Positions 52,552 to 60,867 of a DNA stretch of 64,000 nt are shown one piece after another. The translations under genes were made by a program, and so were the position numbers. Location: the NCBI GenBank assembly GCA_002722885.1, contig PBNE01000013.1:1-64000 (forward strand). Reading direction: 5' to 3'. Under the pieces are notes generated by a model, which was not told the DNA's origin, ran no database searches, and was given only the letters and a program-made list of their open reading frames with translations. Each line of letters starts with the position of its first letter. The stretch's first letter is position 1. This DNA comes from Rhodospirillaceae bacterium (GTDB lineage Bacteria; Pseudomonadota; Alphaproteobacteria; SP197).

Positions 52552-53612
52552 TGGGCCTTGTGACGCAACAGATGATCGGCCAGCACACAGGCCATCATCG
52601 CTTCGCCCACCGGCACCGCGCGAATCCCGACGCAGGGGTCATGCCGGCCCTTGACCTGAACCGTGGTGTCATTGCCGTCACGGTCAACACTCTGGCGTTC
52701 GTGCAGGATCGAACTGGTCGGCTTCACGGCAAAGCGCACGACAAGATCCTGACCGGTCGAGATTCCGCCCAGCACACCGCCGGACTTGTTCGACAGGAAC
52801 CGGGGACCGTCGTTGCTCATGGTCATCTCGTCGGCAGCGGTTTCGCCGGGCTCGGCGGCAAGCGCAAAGCCGTCGCCGACCTCAACTCCCTTGACGGCAT
52901 TGATCGTCATCATCGCCGCGGCCAGGTCACTGTCGAGCTTGTCGTAGATCGGACTGCCCAGCCCCACCGGAACACCCGAAGCGACAATCTCGATCACCGC
53001 ACCGGCCGATGAGCCCTGCTTGCGAACGCCGTCGAGGAAGGACTCCCACTGGTCCGCCATGGCCTTGTCGGGGCCCCAGAAGGGGTTCTTCTCGGTTTGC
53101 TTCCAGTCCCACTTGTCGCGGTCGATGCGATAGGGGCCGATCTGGACCACGGCGCCCCGGATCGTGATGCGGTCACCCAGAACCTTGCGTGCGACGGCAC
53201 CAGCAGCGACTCGCATGGCGGTTTCGCGGGCACTGGATCGACCGCCGCCACGGTGATCCCTGATGCCGTATTTGGCATCGTAGGTGTAATCGGCGTGGCC
53301 GGGACGGTACTTCCGGACGATATCGCCGTAGTCCTTGGACCGCTGGTCGACATTCTTCACGACCATCGCAAGCGGGGTCCCGGTGGTCTGGCCTTCGAAC
53401 CAGCCCGAGACGATCTCAACCGTATCGGGCTCCTTGCGCTGGGTTGTGAAGCGCGACTGGCCGGGTTTGCGCCGGTCCATCCAGTGCTGGATTTCCTTTT
53501 CGGTCAGCGGGATGCGCGGCGGCACGCCGTCAACCACGCAGCCGATCTCCGGTCCGTGGCTTTCGCCCCAGGTCGTGACCCGAAAGAGATGTCCGAAGCT
53601 GTTGCCTGCCAT
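52542..53612 (-). CDS. aroC: chorismate synthase
   Basis: A 356-residue enzyme that makes chorismate from 5-enolpyruvylshikimate 3-phosphate, the last common step to aromatic amino acids. [23 protein letters not shown] is the first signature; [37 protein letters not shown] the second and its FMN/phosphate-binding run; [31 protein letters not shown] the third. The full length and all conserved His, Arg and Asp residues are present. It lies 6 bp downstream of fabI on the same strand, an order known from other Alphaproteobacteria, and the two form an operon. Confidence 0.97.
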   Translation of the reverse strand: MAGNSFGHLFRVTTWGESHGPEIGCVVDGVPPRIPLTEKEIQHWMDRRKPGQSRFTTQRKEPDTVEIVSGWFEGQTTGTPLAMVVKNVDQRSKDYGDIVRKYRPGHADYTYDAKYGIRDHRGGGRSSARETAMRVAAGAVARKVLGDRITIRGAVVQIGPYRIDRDKWDWKQTEKNPFWGPDKAMADQWESFLDGVRKQGSSAGAVIEIVASGVPVGLGSPIYDKLDSDLAAAMMTINAVKGVEVGDGFALAAEPGETAADEMTMSNDGPRFLSNKSGGVLGGISTGQDLVVRFAVKPTSSILHERQSVDRDGNDTTVQVKGRHDPCVGIRAVPVGEAMMACVLADHLLRHKAQCG

Positions 53613-53618
53613 GACTGG

Positions 53619-54431
53619 TCAGACGATCGCGATGTCAGCGGCCTTGGGATTCTTCATGCCGACGATGTGGTAACCGCAGTCGACGTGATGAACCTCGCCC
53701 GTGACGGCGGTCGAAAGATCGCTGGTGAGGTAAAGCGCCGAGCCCCCGACCTCATCGATAGTGACATTGCGCACCAATGGCGAGTTGAGCTCGTTCCATT
53801 TCAGGATGTAGCGGAAGTCTCCGATGCCCGAGGCCGCCAATGTCTTGATCGGACCGGCCGAGATCGCGTTCACACGGATACCCTGCTCGCCGAGATCGGC
53901 GGCGAGATAGCGCACGCTGGCCTCCAGAGCGGCTTTGGCAACACCCATGACGTTGTAGTGCGGCATCCAGCGTTCGGCGCCGTAGTAGCTGAGCGTGACC
54001 AGGCTGCCGCCGTTGTTCATGAGATCCGCGGCATAGCGCGCGACCGAGGTGAAGCTGAAACACGAGATATCCATCGTGCGCAGAAAGTTTTCACGCGTCG
54101 TATCGGCGTAGCGTCCCTTCAGCTGGTCCTTGTCGGAAAATGCGATGGCATGGACGACAAAATCGAGGCTGCCCCAATCCTTCGCCACCGTGTCGAAGAC
54201 CCGCTCCATGCTGCCTTCATCGGTGACGTCGCAGTCGACAGTGAGGCTGGAACCGACGCTTTCGGCGAGCGGCTTGACCCGTTTGGCCAGCACATCGCCC
54301 TGATAGGTGAAGCCAAGCTCGGCACCGTGGGCCGCCAAGGTGCGTGCAATGCCCCAGGCAATCGAGCGATCATTGGCAACACCCATGATCAACCCGCGTT
54401 TGCCTGCCATTAGGCAGCTGGCTTCGGTCAT
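53619..54431 (-). CDS. fabI: enoyl-[acyl-carrier-protein] reductase (NADH)
   Basis: A 270-residue FabI, which performs the last reduction of each fatty-acid elongation cycle. GKRGLIMGVANDRSIAWGIA is the cofactor loop with the FabI-type G-V-A-N-x-R-S-I. SLVTLSYYGAERWMPHYNVMGVAKAALE holds the catalytic Tyr-x6-Tyr-x6-Lys triad. RVNAISAGPIKTLAASGIGDFRYIL covers the substrate-binding loop targeted by triclosan. The ATG 54431 follows GAGGA closely. It leads the pair fabI-aroC. The gene is divergent from a CmcJ-like gene with a 225-bp gap between them. Confidence 0.96.
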   Translation of the reverse strand: MTEASCLMAGKRGLIMGVANDRSIAWGIARTLAAHGAELGFTYQGDVLAKRVKPLAESVGSSLTVDCDVTDEGSMERVFDTVAKDWGSLDFVVHAIAFSDKDQLKGRYADTTRENFLRTMDISCFSFTSVARYAADLMNNGGSLVTLSYYGAERWMPHYNVMGVAKAALEASVRYLAADLGEQGIRVNAISAGPIKTLAASGIGDFRYILKWNELNSPLVRNVTIDEVGGSALYLTSDLSTAVTGEVHHVDCGYHIVGMKNPKAADIAIV

Positions 54432-54656
54432 ACGTCCTCACGTTCTCTCAGAAATGAACAAAAGGCCGCAGGAGCCACGGCCAGGGAGCGTGGATTCTAC
54501 ACAAAAGGCGGAAACGGGCCAATGCGCCGGATGGGATTTCGGTGGCGCCACACACGATGAGGATTTCTATGGCATCCCCAGATATGCTCCGTTGCGACGA
54601 GACCGGCCGAGCCCATATCGGTCAGGCTCACGGGATTTGATGTGAAAGAGGATGAG

Positions 54657-55496
54657 ATGGCTGTTGCAGCACAGGACACCGGCAACCGTTCCGCGGAGGG
54701 GGTGACCGCTGAACTGGTTTATCTGGCCGACCGGTCGATCCCGCCCACAATCCACTACACAGAACCGGGCCTGCCACGCAGGGTCGGCAACTATGGACGG
54801 TTTGCGGTTCATATTGCCGACATGCGCGCAACAGAGGGACTCTCGCTGGACCGCGAGGGCTTCGAATTGCATCACTTTGAGCCCGATGTCGCGGATTTTT
54901 ATGACGTCGAAGGCGTGGAGAAGGACTATTACCCCTTGGTTTCCGACCTGGTGAAGGCTGTCACAGGCGCTACCGAAGCGATCGTGTTCGACCATACGAT
55001 CAGGACAGAAGGCGGAGGCACGGAAAACAGCACCGTGCTGCGCGCACCCGTGCGCCTGGTTCACAACGATTACACGGAAGAGTCCGCGCCCAAGCGCGTG
55101 CGTGAGCTGCTGCCCGACGATGAGGCCGAACGATGGCTGGCCGGCCAGTTCATCGAGCTCAATGTCTGGAGGCCGCTTGAAGGGCCCGTTCAGGTCGCTC
55201 CGCTGGCTGTGAGCGATGCACGGTCCATCCCAGCAAGCGACCTGACGCTGGTGAACATGTACTACCCGGACCGTATGGGTGAGATCTACCACGCTCTCTT
55301 CAATCCCGATCACCGCTGGTACTACGTGCCGCAGATGACGCCGGACGAAGCGGTCCTGATCAAGGGGTATGATTCGGCCAAGGACGGCAGGGCGCGGTTC
55401 ACGTTGCACACCGCGTTTGACGACCCCCAGACACCAGAGAACCCGCCACCCCGAAAGAGTATCGAGACGCGGGTGCTGGCATTGATGACTGACTGA
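54657..55496 (+). CDS. CmcJ/NvfI-family oxidoreductase or hydroxylase
   Basis: A 279-residue protein of the CmcJ/NvfI family, related to the cephamycin 7-alpha-hydroxylation partner CmcJ and to fungal GA4-desaturase-like oxygenases. IVFDHTIRTEGGGTENSTVL, RAPVRLVHNDYTEESAPKRV (the H-x-D-Y region), FIELNVWRPLEGPVQVAPLAVSDA and HRWYYVPQMTPDEAVLIKGYDS (distal His site replaced by the Y-x-P-x-M stretch) with HTAFDDPQTPENPPPRKSIETR at the end are the family blocks. In the fungal proteins these are 2OG/Fe(II) enzymes. ATG 54657 follows AGAGG. It is divergent from fabI and has no biosynthetic neighbours, so its substrate is unknown. Confidence 0.82.
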   Translation: MAVAAQDTGNRSAEGVTAELVYLADRSIPPTIHYTEPGLPRRVGNYGRFAVHIADMRATEGLSLDREGFELHHFEPDVADFYDVEGVEKDYYPLVSDLVKAVTGATEAIVFDHTIRTEGGGTENSTVLRAPVRLVHNDYTEESAPKRVRELLPDDEAERWLAGQFIELNVWRPLEGPVQVAPLAVSDARSIPASDLTLVNMYYPDRMGEIYHALFNPDHRWYYVPQMTPDEAVLIKGYDSAKDGRARFTLHTAFDDPQTPENPPPRKSIETRVLALMTD

Positions 55497-55528
55497 CCGA
55501 AGTCAGCCCCTGAAAACAAAGATTCAGG

Positions 55529-56005
55529 TCACTTGTTGACAACCTTCCACGAGCCGTCGGGCTGGCGGCATGCCGTACCGTAGGCCTGCTGATACTCGCC
55601 GCCCACTGTTACCGTGGTCTGATATTCGCGGCAGTAGTTGCCGTTGTTGTCGGTTCCGTCACGAACCGGCTTGTAGCTGCCGTAGTTGCCTGAATCCGGA
55701 TTGTTCCAGGTGATTGTTTCGCCGACCGGAGCATTGTGGGCCTGGGTCTCGGCCTGTGCGGCATAGGCTTGGTCGGCGTTATCGAGCGATTGGCCGACCT
55801 GGTTGCCCAGATAAGCGCCCAACAGACCGCCACCGATGGCCGCCAGAAACTGGCCCGAGCCGTCACCGACCTGAGCGCCCAGTAGCGCGCCGCCGGCCGC
55901 GCCCAGCAGAGTGCCCGCGGTTTCCTTGCCGCCAGCATTCTGCGAGCAGGCGGAGAGCGAAAGGGCGCCGGCCAGCGCCAGCACAGTGATTTTTGCAGTC
56001 GACAT
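55529..56005 (-). CDS. glycine-zipper (17-kDa-antigen-like) outer-membrane lipoprotein
   Basis: A 158-residue lipoprotein. MSTAKITVLALAGALSLSAC is a lipoprotein signal with the lipobox L-S-A-C. Then AGTLLGAAGGALLGAQVGDG and AIGGGLLGAYLGNQVGQSLD form the paired glycine-zipper membrane motif of the 17-kDa surface antigen / RT0821 type. The C-terminal part ends with TVTVGGEYQQAYGTACRQPD and GSWKVV, the usual cell-surface anchored domain with two Cys residues. Members sit in the outer membrane and are thought to have a structural role. ATG 56005 is chosen over 56035 because it gives a normal signal peptide. It is divergent from pdxH, whose linkage to this kind of protein is also seen in other Alphaproteobacteria. 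Confidence 0.87.
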   Translation of the reverse strand: MSTAKITVLALAGALSLSACSQNAGGKETAGTLLGAAGGALLGAQVGDGSGQFLAAIGGGLLGAYLGNQVGQSLDNADQAYAAQAETQAHNAPVGETITWNNPDSGNYGSYKPVRDGTDNNGNYCREYQTTVTVGGEYQQAYGTACRQPDGSWKVVNK

Positions 56006-56186
56006 TGTCTGTTTCCCAGCTGCGAATTGGTTCATGACCCCTGCACCCTAGCGGTATGCTCGAATTCCGGCCATAACATGGCAAGCCCCTTGGGGGCCTT
56101 CAGAAGTGTATATGGGTTGTTTCGCCGGCACGAAAAGTGGACGCCGATCACACTCCTGTTGAAATGTGACACGAAGGATCATGACG

Positions 56187-56783
56187 ATGGCACGTATCGA
56201 GGAGCGCGATCCCTACGAAGTTTTCGCCGATTGGTACGGCGAAGCCGCGAACTGTGGGATTCAGGAGCCCACAGCGGTCGCTCTGGCCACCACCGATACC
56301 GAAGGGCAACCATCCCTGCGCATGGTGTTGCTGAAGGGGCATGGCTCCGACGGGTTCGTATTCTACACCAACTATGAGAGCCGCAAGGGCCGGGAGCTGC
56401 TGGCGAATCCCAAAGCTGCCCTGTGTTTCCACTGGATGCCGTTAGAACGCCAGGTGCGGGTTCAGGGCCGGGTCGAGCAGGTTTCAAAGGACGAGGCGGA
56501 CGCCTATTTCGCAAGCCGCCACCGGGACAGCCAGATCGGGGCCTGGGCCAGCCAGCAATCCAGGCCAATGGCGACACCCTATGATCTGGAGAAGAACGTC
56601 GCGAAGATGGCCCTGAAGTTCAACATCGGAACCGTGCCGCGGCCAGACAACTGGTCCGGGTTTCGCATCGTTCCGCATCTGATCGAGTTCTGGAGCGCCA
56701 AACCCTTCCGGCTGCATGAACGTATCGTGTTCTCACGCCAAAGCGACGACGCGCCCTGGACCACCGAACGATTGTTTCCCTGA
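56187..56783 (+). CDS. pdxH: pyridoxamine/pyridoxine 5'-phosphate oxidase
   Basis: A 198-residue FMN enzyme that makes pyridoxal 5'-phosphate. RDPYEVFADWYGEA is the N-terminal helix; PSLRMVLLKGHGSDGFVFYTNYESRKGRELLANPKAALCFHW is the FMN/PLP-binding core; FASRHRDSQIGAWASQQS and the C-terminal RLHERIVFSR (with R-L-H-x-R-x-x-F) complete the site. In the region before it, RPDNWSGFRIVPHLIEFW is the usual W-G-G/S-(F/Y)-x-(I/V)-x-P motif. AAGGA lies 8 nt before ATG 56187 and only 2 nt before ATG 56181, so 56187 is the likelier start. It overlaps nothing and is followed one base later by a truncated cation-efflux gene. Confidence 0.94.
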   Translation: MARIEERDPYEVFADWYGEAANCGIQEPTAVALATTDTEGQPSLRMVLLKGHGSDGFVFYTNYESRKGRELLANPKAALCFHWMPLERQVRVQGRVEQVSKDEADAYFASRHRDSQIGAWASQQSRPMATPYDLEKNVAKMALKFNIGTVPRPDNWSGFRIVPHLIEFWSAKPFRLHERIVFSRQSDDAPWTTERLFP

Positions 56784-56784
56784 C

Positions 56785-57195
56785 ATGAGCATCGCGCCCG
56801 ACAACCAGCAACCGAACGTGGGTTGGGTCGATGCGGCCGGTGCACGGTTGATGCGCCTGGCCGCGATCGCCTCGGTCTCGGTCGCCTGCGTCCTGATTGT
56901 CGCCAAGATCATCGCAGCGCTGATGACCGGTTCTGCAAGCCTGCTGTCGTCGCTGGTCGATTCGCTGCTCGACGCCTTCACGTCGCTGATCAACCTGATT
57001 GCCGTGCGTCATGCGCTGCAGCCGGCCGACAAGGAACATCGCTTCGGTCACGGCAAGGCCGAACCGCTCGCGGGCCTAGCCCAGTCGGCCTTCATCGCCG
57101 GTTCAGTCACAGGTCTGGACCGCTTCAGCATTGTGCGAACGTGGCGAACAGCGCCAATCAGGCGTATGATCAAACTTTCGAACAATCAGTTCTGA
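56785..57195 (+). pseudogene. cation diffusion facilitator (FieF-like) truncated after three membrane segments
   Basis: The 136-codon frame begins as a normal CDF transporter: AAIASVSVACVLIVAKIIAALM (TM1), SLVDSLLDAFTSLINLIAV (TM2 with the zinc-site D-x3-D), and KEHRFGHGKAEPLAGLAQSAFIAGS, the highly conserved H-x-F-G-H-G-K-x-E start of TM3. Family members have 290-320 residues with six membrane segments and a cytoplasmic domain. Here the match ends near residue 110 and an unrelated 26-residue tail rich in Arg runs to TGA 57193-57195. The tail lies on what should be the control region of the downstream stress protein gene. This is a deletion remnant; zinc/iron efflux is not possible. Confidence 0.82.
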
Positions 57196-57211
57196 TTTGG
57201 GGGACGCAACC

Positions 57212-58075
57212 ATGTCGATCGCCAAGTTTCTCGTCACCGCATCAGGCACACAGGAAGGTCAGAGCGCCATCGAAACCGCTTTGATGCTGGCACGGCGCTT
57301 TGATGCCCATGTCGAAGCCGTCAATGTGCGGCGCAATCCCCGTGACGCCGTCGCGTTCATGACGGAGGGTATGACCGGCGCGGTGATCGAAGAGATCATC
57401 GCCACCGCAGAGCAGGATATCGACAAGCGGGCGGACAGCGCTTCAGCCGAGCTCCGTTCCATCGCCGACAAGTACGGCGTGGAGATCACTCAGCAACCGG
57501 CACACGGCCATGCCAGTGTCACCCTCCGCCAAGAGCAAGGCCGCGAGGACGAAGTTGTGGCGGAACGCGGCCGTCTTTCGGACCTCGTCATCGCCGCACG
57601 GCCCACTACAGACGGTGATGCGAAGGAAGAGGTCGTAGCGGAATCGGTTCTGATGGAATCGGGCAGCGGCCTGCTGCTTGTCCCGGCAGGCCACGTTTCC
57701 GACCTTTCCGGCAATGCTGCGATTGCCTGGAACGGCAGCGCAGAGGCGGCGCGCGCCGTCCATCGGGCCATGCCGTTGCTCCAGAAAGCCGATGAAGTCG
57801 TCATCATGGCGCCTGAAGAACGGTCCATGCGGGGTCCCGGACCGGATGCTCTGGCAACTTATCTGGCGCTGCATGACATCAAGTGTCATGTGCACAATCT
57901 ACCGTCGAACTGGACCAACATCGGCGACACGCTGCTCGAGATCGCTCACAACGAGAAAGCCGCTTTCGTCGTGATGGGCGCCTTCAGCCAGGGCAAACTG
58001 CGGCAGCTCATTCTGGGTGGCGCGACCCGGTTCATGCTGAACCATGCCGATCTGCCGGTCCTCTTCACACACTAG
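57212..58075 (+). CDS. universal stress protein, two-domain UspA family
   Basis: A 287-residue protein with two UspA domains. The first (about 1-140) begins KFLVTASGTQEGQSAIETALMLARRFDAHVEAVNV and has lost most of its ATP loop. The second (about 150-287) ends with AFVVMGAFSQGKLRQLILGGATRFMLNHADLPVLF, the G-x2-x9-G-G-x-T-x(2)-(M/L) nucleotide-binding form of UspA. Such proteins are made under starvation or oxidative stress. ATG 57212 follows GGGGG; TTG 57197 lies upstream in the same frame. A TATGAT at 57165-57170, inside the truncated efflux gene, could be its -10 element. No operon partner is evident. Confidence 0.86.
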   Translation: MSIAKFLVTASGTQEGQSAIETALMLARRFDAHVEAVNVRRNPRDAVAFMTEGMTGAVIEEIIATAEQDIDKRADSASAELRSIADKYGVEITQQPAHGHASVTLRQEQGREDEVVAERGRLSDLVIAARPTTDGDAKEEVVAESVLMESGSGLLLVPAGHVSDLSGNAAIAWNGSAEAARAVHRAMPLLQKADEVVIMAPEERSMRGPGPDALATYLALHDIKCHVHNLPSNWTNIGDTLLEIAHNEKAAFVVMGAFSQGKLRQLILGGATRFMLNHADLPVLFTH

Positions 58076-58219
58076 GACCCTCTATTAGTACGGGATTCGC
58101 GGCAACAGCGATGGCGATCACTTGTTCCAGAGCGGCACAGGCGGTACGATTCGCACCGCAGCGGTTTCGAACATTCATGACGTAACGCTGACGCTGACCA
58201 CCGCTTGGAAGGGCGGCCC

Positions 58220-60418
58220 GTGCCGAACGATCTGGCTCAGGACACGTCAAAGTCGAGGCAATCGGCGATGAACAGCCATCGCAGATCTTTGATTGTCGAG
58301 GCTTTCGACCATTTGCCGAGTGCCGTCCTGGTGCTCGACAGTGACTTGCGCCTGCTCTCCTGGAACCGCACAGCCCGCTCGATGTTCGGCCCCGCCAGTG
58401 CCTACATGGCCGACGGCGGAACGCTCGACGGATTCCTCCATGCGATGGTCGACTACGAGGTGATCGATCTGCGCGGCAGAGCGGCCGACGAGTGGATCGA
58501 AAAGACCATCGCCGCCCATGTTCCGCGCAACACCTTCGACAGCAAGCTGCTGAACGGTCGGACGCTGCGCACACACGTAACCGCGTCCCGCGACGGCCTG
58601 ATCGCCGTCTATAATGACGTCACCGATCTCTATACCCGCGAGGAACTGCTTGAGGCGAGCCGCGCACGCACGCGGCGCATGAACGAGATCGGGGTGGCAC
58701 TGACCGCGGAAAAGGACCTCAACCGCCTGCTCGAGATGATCATGCTGGAAGCCAAGGCGCTCTGCCGCGCCGACGGTGGCACGATCTATCTCAAGCGCGA
58801 GGAGGAACCCGAACCCGTCTATGTCGAAGACAAACGGATCGACCGCCGTACCGGTGGCGACCGCAGAATCTGCGACAGGCGCCGCCACGATGCCTGCCCG
58901 CCTGAAGGTGGGAAGGAGCGCCGGTCCGGAGGCAACCGCCGTTCCGGTGTGGATCGGCGGCATCCGCGCGAACATCTCGAGTTTGCCATTCTGGTCAATG
59001 ACACACTCAGCATCGCCATGGGCGGCACTTCGGGCAAGGAGATCACCCTGCCCAATCTGATGACGCACGACCCGCAAACGGGTGAACCCAACCACAAGAA
59101 CGTCGCGAGCTATGCCGCGCTGACCGGAGATACCGTCAACATTCCCGACGCATATGATGTCGAGGGGTTTGATTTTTCCGGCACACGCAAGTTCGACGAG
59201 ATGAACGACTATCGTTCCCAGTCTTTCCTGACGGTGCCCCTGAAAGACAGGAACGACGGTGTGATCGGCGTTCTGCAGTTGATCAACGCGCGCAATGCCG
59301 ATGGCGAGGTGATCGCATTCGAACCGTCCCTGCAGGACGACGTGGAGTCGCTGGCTTCCCAGGCGGCTGTTTCTCTGGACAACAATCTGCTGATTGAGGC
59401 GCAACGTCAGCTCTTCGAGTCTCTCATGAAGGTCATGGCGAACGCGATTGACCGCAAATCGCCCTACACGGGCGGCCACTGCACGCGGGTCCCCGTATTG
59501 ACCGAGATGCTCGCACGCGCCGCCTGTGACGCAGATGACGGCCCATTGGGAACGTTCTCGATGGACAAGGAGCAGACCTTCGCACTCCACGTCGCGGGCT
59601 GGCTGCATGACATCGGCAAGGTGACCACGCCCGAATATGTCATGGACAAGTCGACCAAGCTGGAGGCAATCCATGACCGTATCGTCGAGGTGGAAACGCG
59701 TTTTGCCGCAGCCAAGCGGGACGCGGAGATTGACTTCCTGCGTGCCGTCGCCGAGCCCGGCGCGGACACGGGGGCGCTGGAGGCGGACTTCCGGGACAAC
59801 ATCGCCGAGCTCGATGACGACCTGATGTTTCTCCAGCGTGCGAACATCGGTGGCGAGTTCATGGCCGACGACAAGAAGGACCGGGTTCACGTGATCGCCG
59901 CCAAGACCTGGCGCGATGCCGGCGGCCGACCCACCCCCCTGTTGTCCGAGGAGGAGGTGCACAATCTCTGCATCGAACGCGGCACCCTGACTGGCGAAGA
60001 GCGCAAGGTGATCACCGACCATATGGAGATCACGATCGAGATGCTGGAGCAGCTTCCGTTCCCCAAGGCCCTGAAGCGCGTGCCTGAGTTTGCCGGTGGC
60101 CACCACGAGAAGATGGATGGGACGGGTTACCCGCGGGGTCTGACACGCGAGCAGATGTCGGTCCCGGCCCGCATCATGGCGATTGCCGATATCTTCGAGG
60201 CCCTGACTGCCGCCGACCGACCCTACAAAGAGCCCAAAACACTGTCGGAATCGATCCGAATCATGACCATCATGAAAAAGGACGGGCATATCGATCCCGA
60301 ACTCTTCGACCTCTTCATCGAATCTGGTGTCTACAAGGACTACGGCAAGCAGTTCCTCAAGCCCGAACAGATCGACGAGGTCGACGAGGATGCTGTCTTG
60401 GGCCGAAAGGACCCATGA
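58220..60418 (+). CDS. PAS-GAF-HD-GYP signalling protein (putative c-di-GMP phosphodiesterase)
   Basis: A 732-residue protein. PAS-7 domain: about 20-140 (LPSAVLVLDSDLRLLSWNRT). GAF: about 150-395, interrupted near residues 205-252 by an Arg-rich stretch with repeated R-R-x-G-G/x-x-R-R (DRRTGGDRRICDRRR, ERRSGGNRRSGVDRR). HD-GYP: AIDRKSPYTGGHCTRVPVL, HVAGWLHDIGKV (H463-D464), then about 110 residues of insertion (AAKRDAEIDF to VHVIAAKTWRDAG), DHMEITIEMLEQLPFPK, GGHHEKMDGTGYPRGL (H628, H629; G636-Y-P638) and MAIADIFEALTAADRPYK. The metal-binding residues are intact. It probably degrades c-di-GMP in response to a signal. GTG 58220 follows GGAAGGGC; ATG 58268 is possible. It overlaps the GNAT gene by 4 bp. 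Confidence 0.9.
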   Translation: MPNDLAQDTSKSRQSAMNSHRRSLIVEAFDHLPSAVLVLDSDLRLLSWNRTARSMFGPASAYMADGGTLDGFLHAMVDYEVIDLRGRAADEWIEKTIAAHVPRNTFDSKLLNGRTLRTHVTASRDGLIAVYNDVTDLYTREELLEASRARTRRMNEIGVALTAEKDLNRLLEMIMLEAKALCRADGGTIYLKREEEPEPVYVEDKRIDRRTGGDRRICDRRRHDACPPEGGKERRSGGNRRSGVDRRHPREHLEFAILVNDTLSIAMGGTSGKEITLPNLMTHDPQTGEPNHKNVASYAALTGDTVNIPDAYDVEGFDFSGTRKFDEMNDYRSQSFLTVPLKDRNDGVIGVLQLINARNADGEVIAFEPSLQDDVESLASQAAVSLDNNLLIEAQRQLFESLMKVMANAIDRKSPYTGGHCTRVPVLTEMLARAACDADDGPLGTFSMDKEQTFALHVAGWLHDIGKVTTPEYVMDKSTKLEAIHDRIVEVETRFAAAKRDAEIDFLRAVAEPGADTGALEADFRDNIAELDDDLMFLQRANIGGEFMADDKKDRVHVIAAKTWRDAGGRPTPLLSEEEVHNLCIERGTLTGEERKVITDHMEITIEMLEQLPFPKALKRVPEFAGGHHEKMDGTGYPRGLTREQMSVPARIMAIADIFEALTAADRPYKEPKTLSESIRIMTIMKKDGHIDPELFDLFIESGVYKDYGKQFLKPEQIDEVDEDAVLGRKDP

Positions 60419-60867
60419 TCCGGGTCCGGGTGTTGCGTGACGCTCATATCGAGTATGTTCCGGACTTGGCCCGGATCCTGGGGGACGCGACACGAAAGGC
60501 TTACACCTTCATGGCGTGGGACCACACCGACAGCGGGTTTCTGGATTTCGTGGGTGGCATGTTCACGACCTGGGACAGCGTCAGGCTTGCTGAAATAGAG
60601 GGACGACCGGTCGGGTTCTCGTGCGTGGACGGCGACGTCGTCGATCAGCTGTTTTTCGCATCGGATCATCAGGGCCAGGGTGTGGGGGCCTTGCTGCAGA
60701 ACGATCTCAAGCATCAAAGACCCGAAGGGTTCGGCCTCTTTACCTTCCAGGCCAACCGGGCAGCGCGGCGTTTCTATGAGAAACAAGGCCTGATCGCGGT
60801 TGCATTCGGCGTCAGCGAGGACGAAAACGAACCGGACGTTCGTTACGAATGGAAGCCCGATGCCTGA
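60415..60867 (+). CDS. GNAT-family N-acetyltransferase
   Basis: A 150-residue acetyltransferase. VRVLRDAHIEYVPDLARILGDATRKAYTFM is the N-terminal strand and helix; VGFSCVDGDVVDQLFFASDHQGQGVGALLQNDL is beta4 with the acetyl-CoA loop (Q-x-G-x-G, here QGQGVG); FTFQANRAARRFYEKQGLIAVAFGVSEDE is the C-terminal N-x-x-A-x-x-F-Y block. This is the RimI/putative-acetyltransferase branch with unknown acceptor. The ATG overlaps the HD-GYP stop (ATGA) and its own end overlaps the next gene by 8 bp, so these are in one operon. It looks intact. Confidence 0.85.
   Translation: MIRVRVLRDAHIEYVPDLARILGDATRKAYTFMAWDHTDSGFLDFVGGMFTTWDSVRLAEIEGRPVGFSCVDGDVVDQLFFASDHQGQGVGALLQNDLKHQRPEGFGLFTFQANRAARRFYEKQGLIAVAFGVSEDENEPDVRYEWKPDA

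Noticed and set aside
58247-60493. Long minus-strand open frame (about 750 codons) opposite the HD-GYP gene
   Set aside because: It is an antisense shadow of a GC-rich gene: no start signal, no family motif, and an amino-acid mix typical of the reverse frame.
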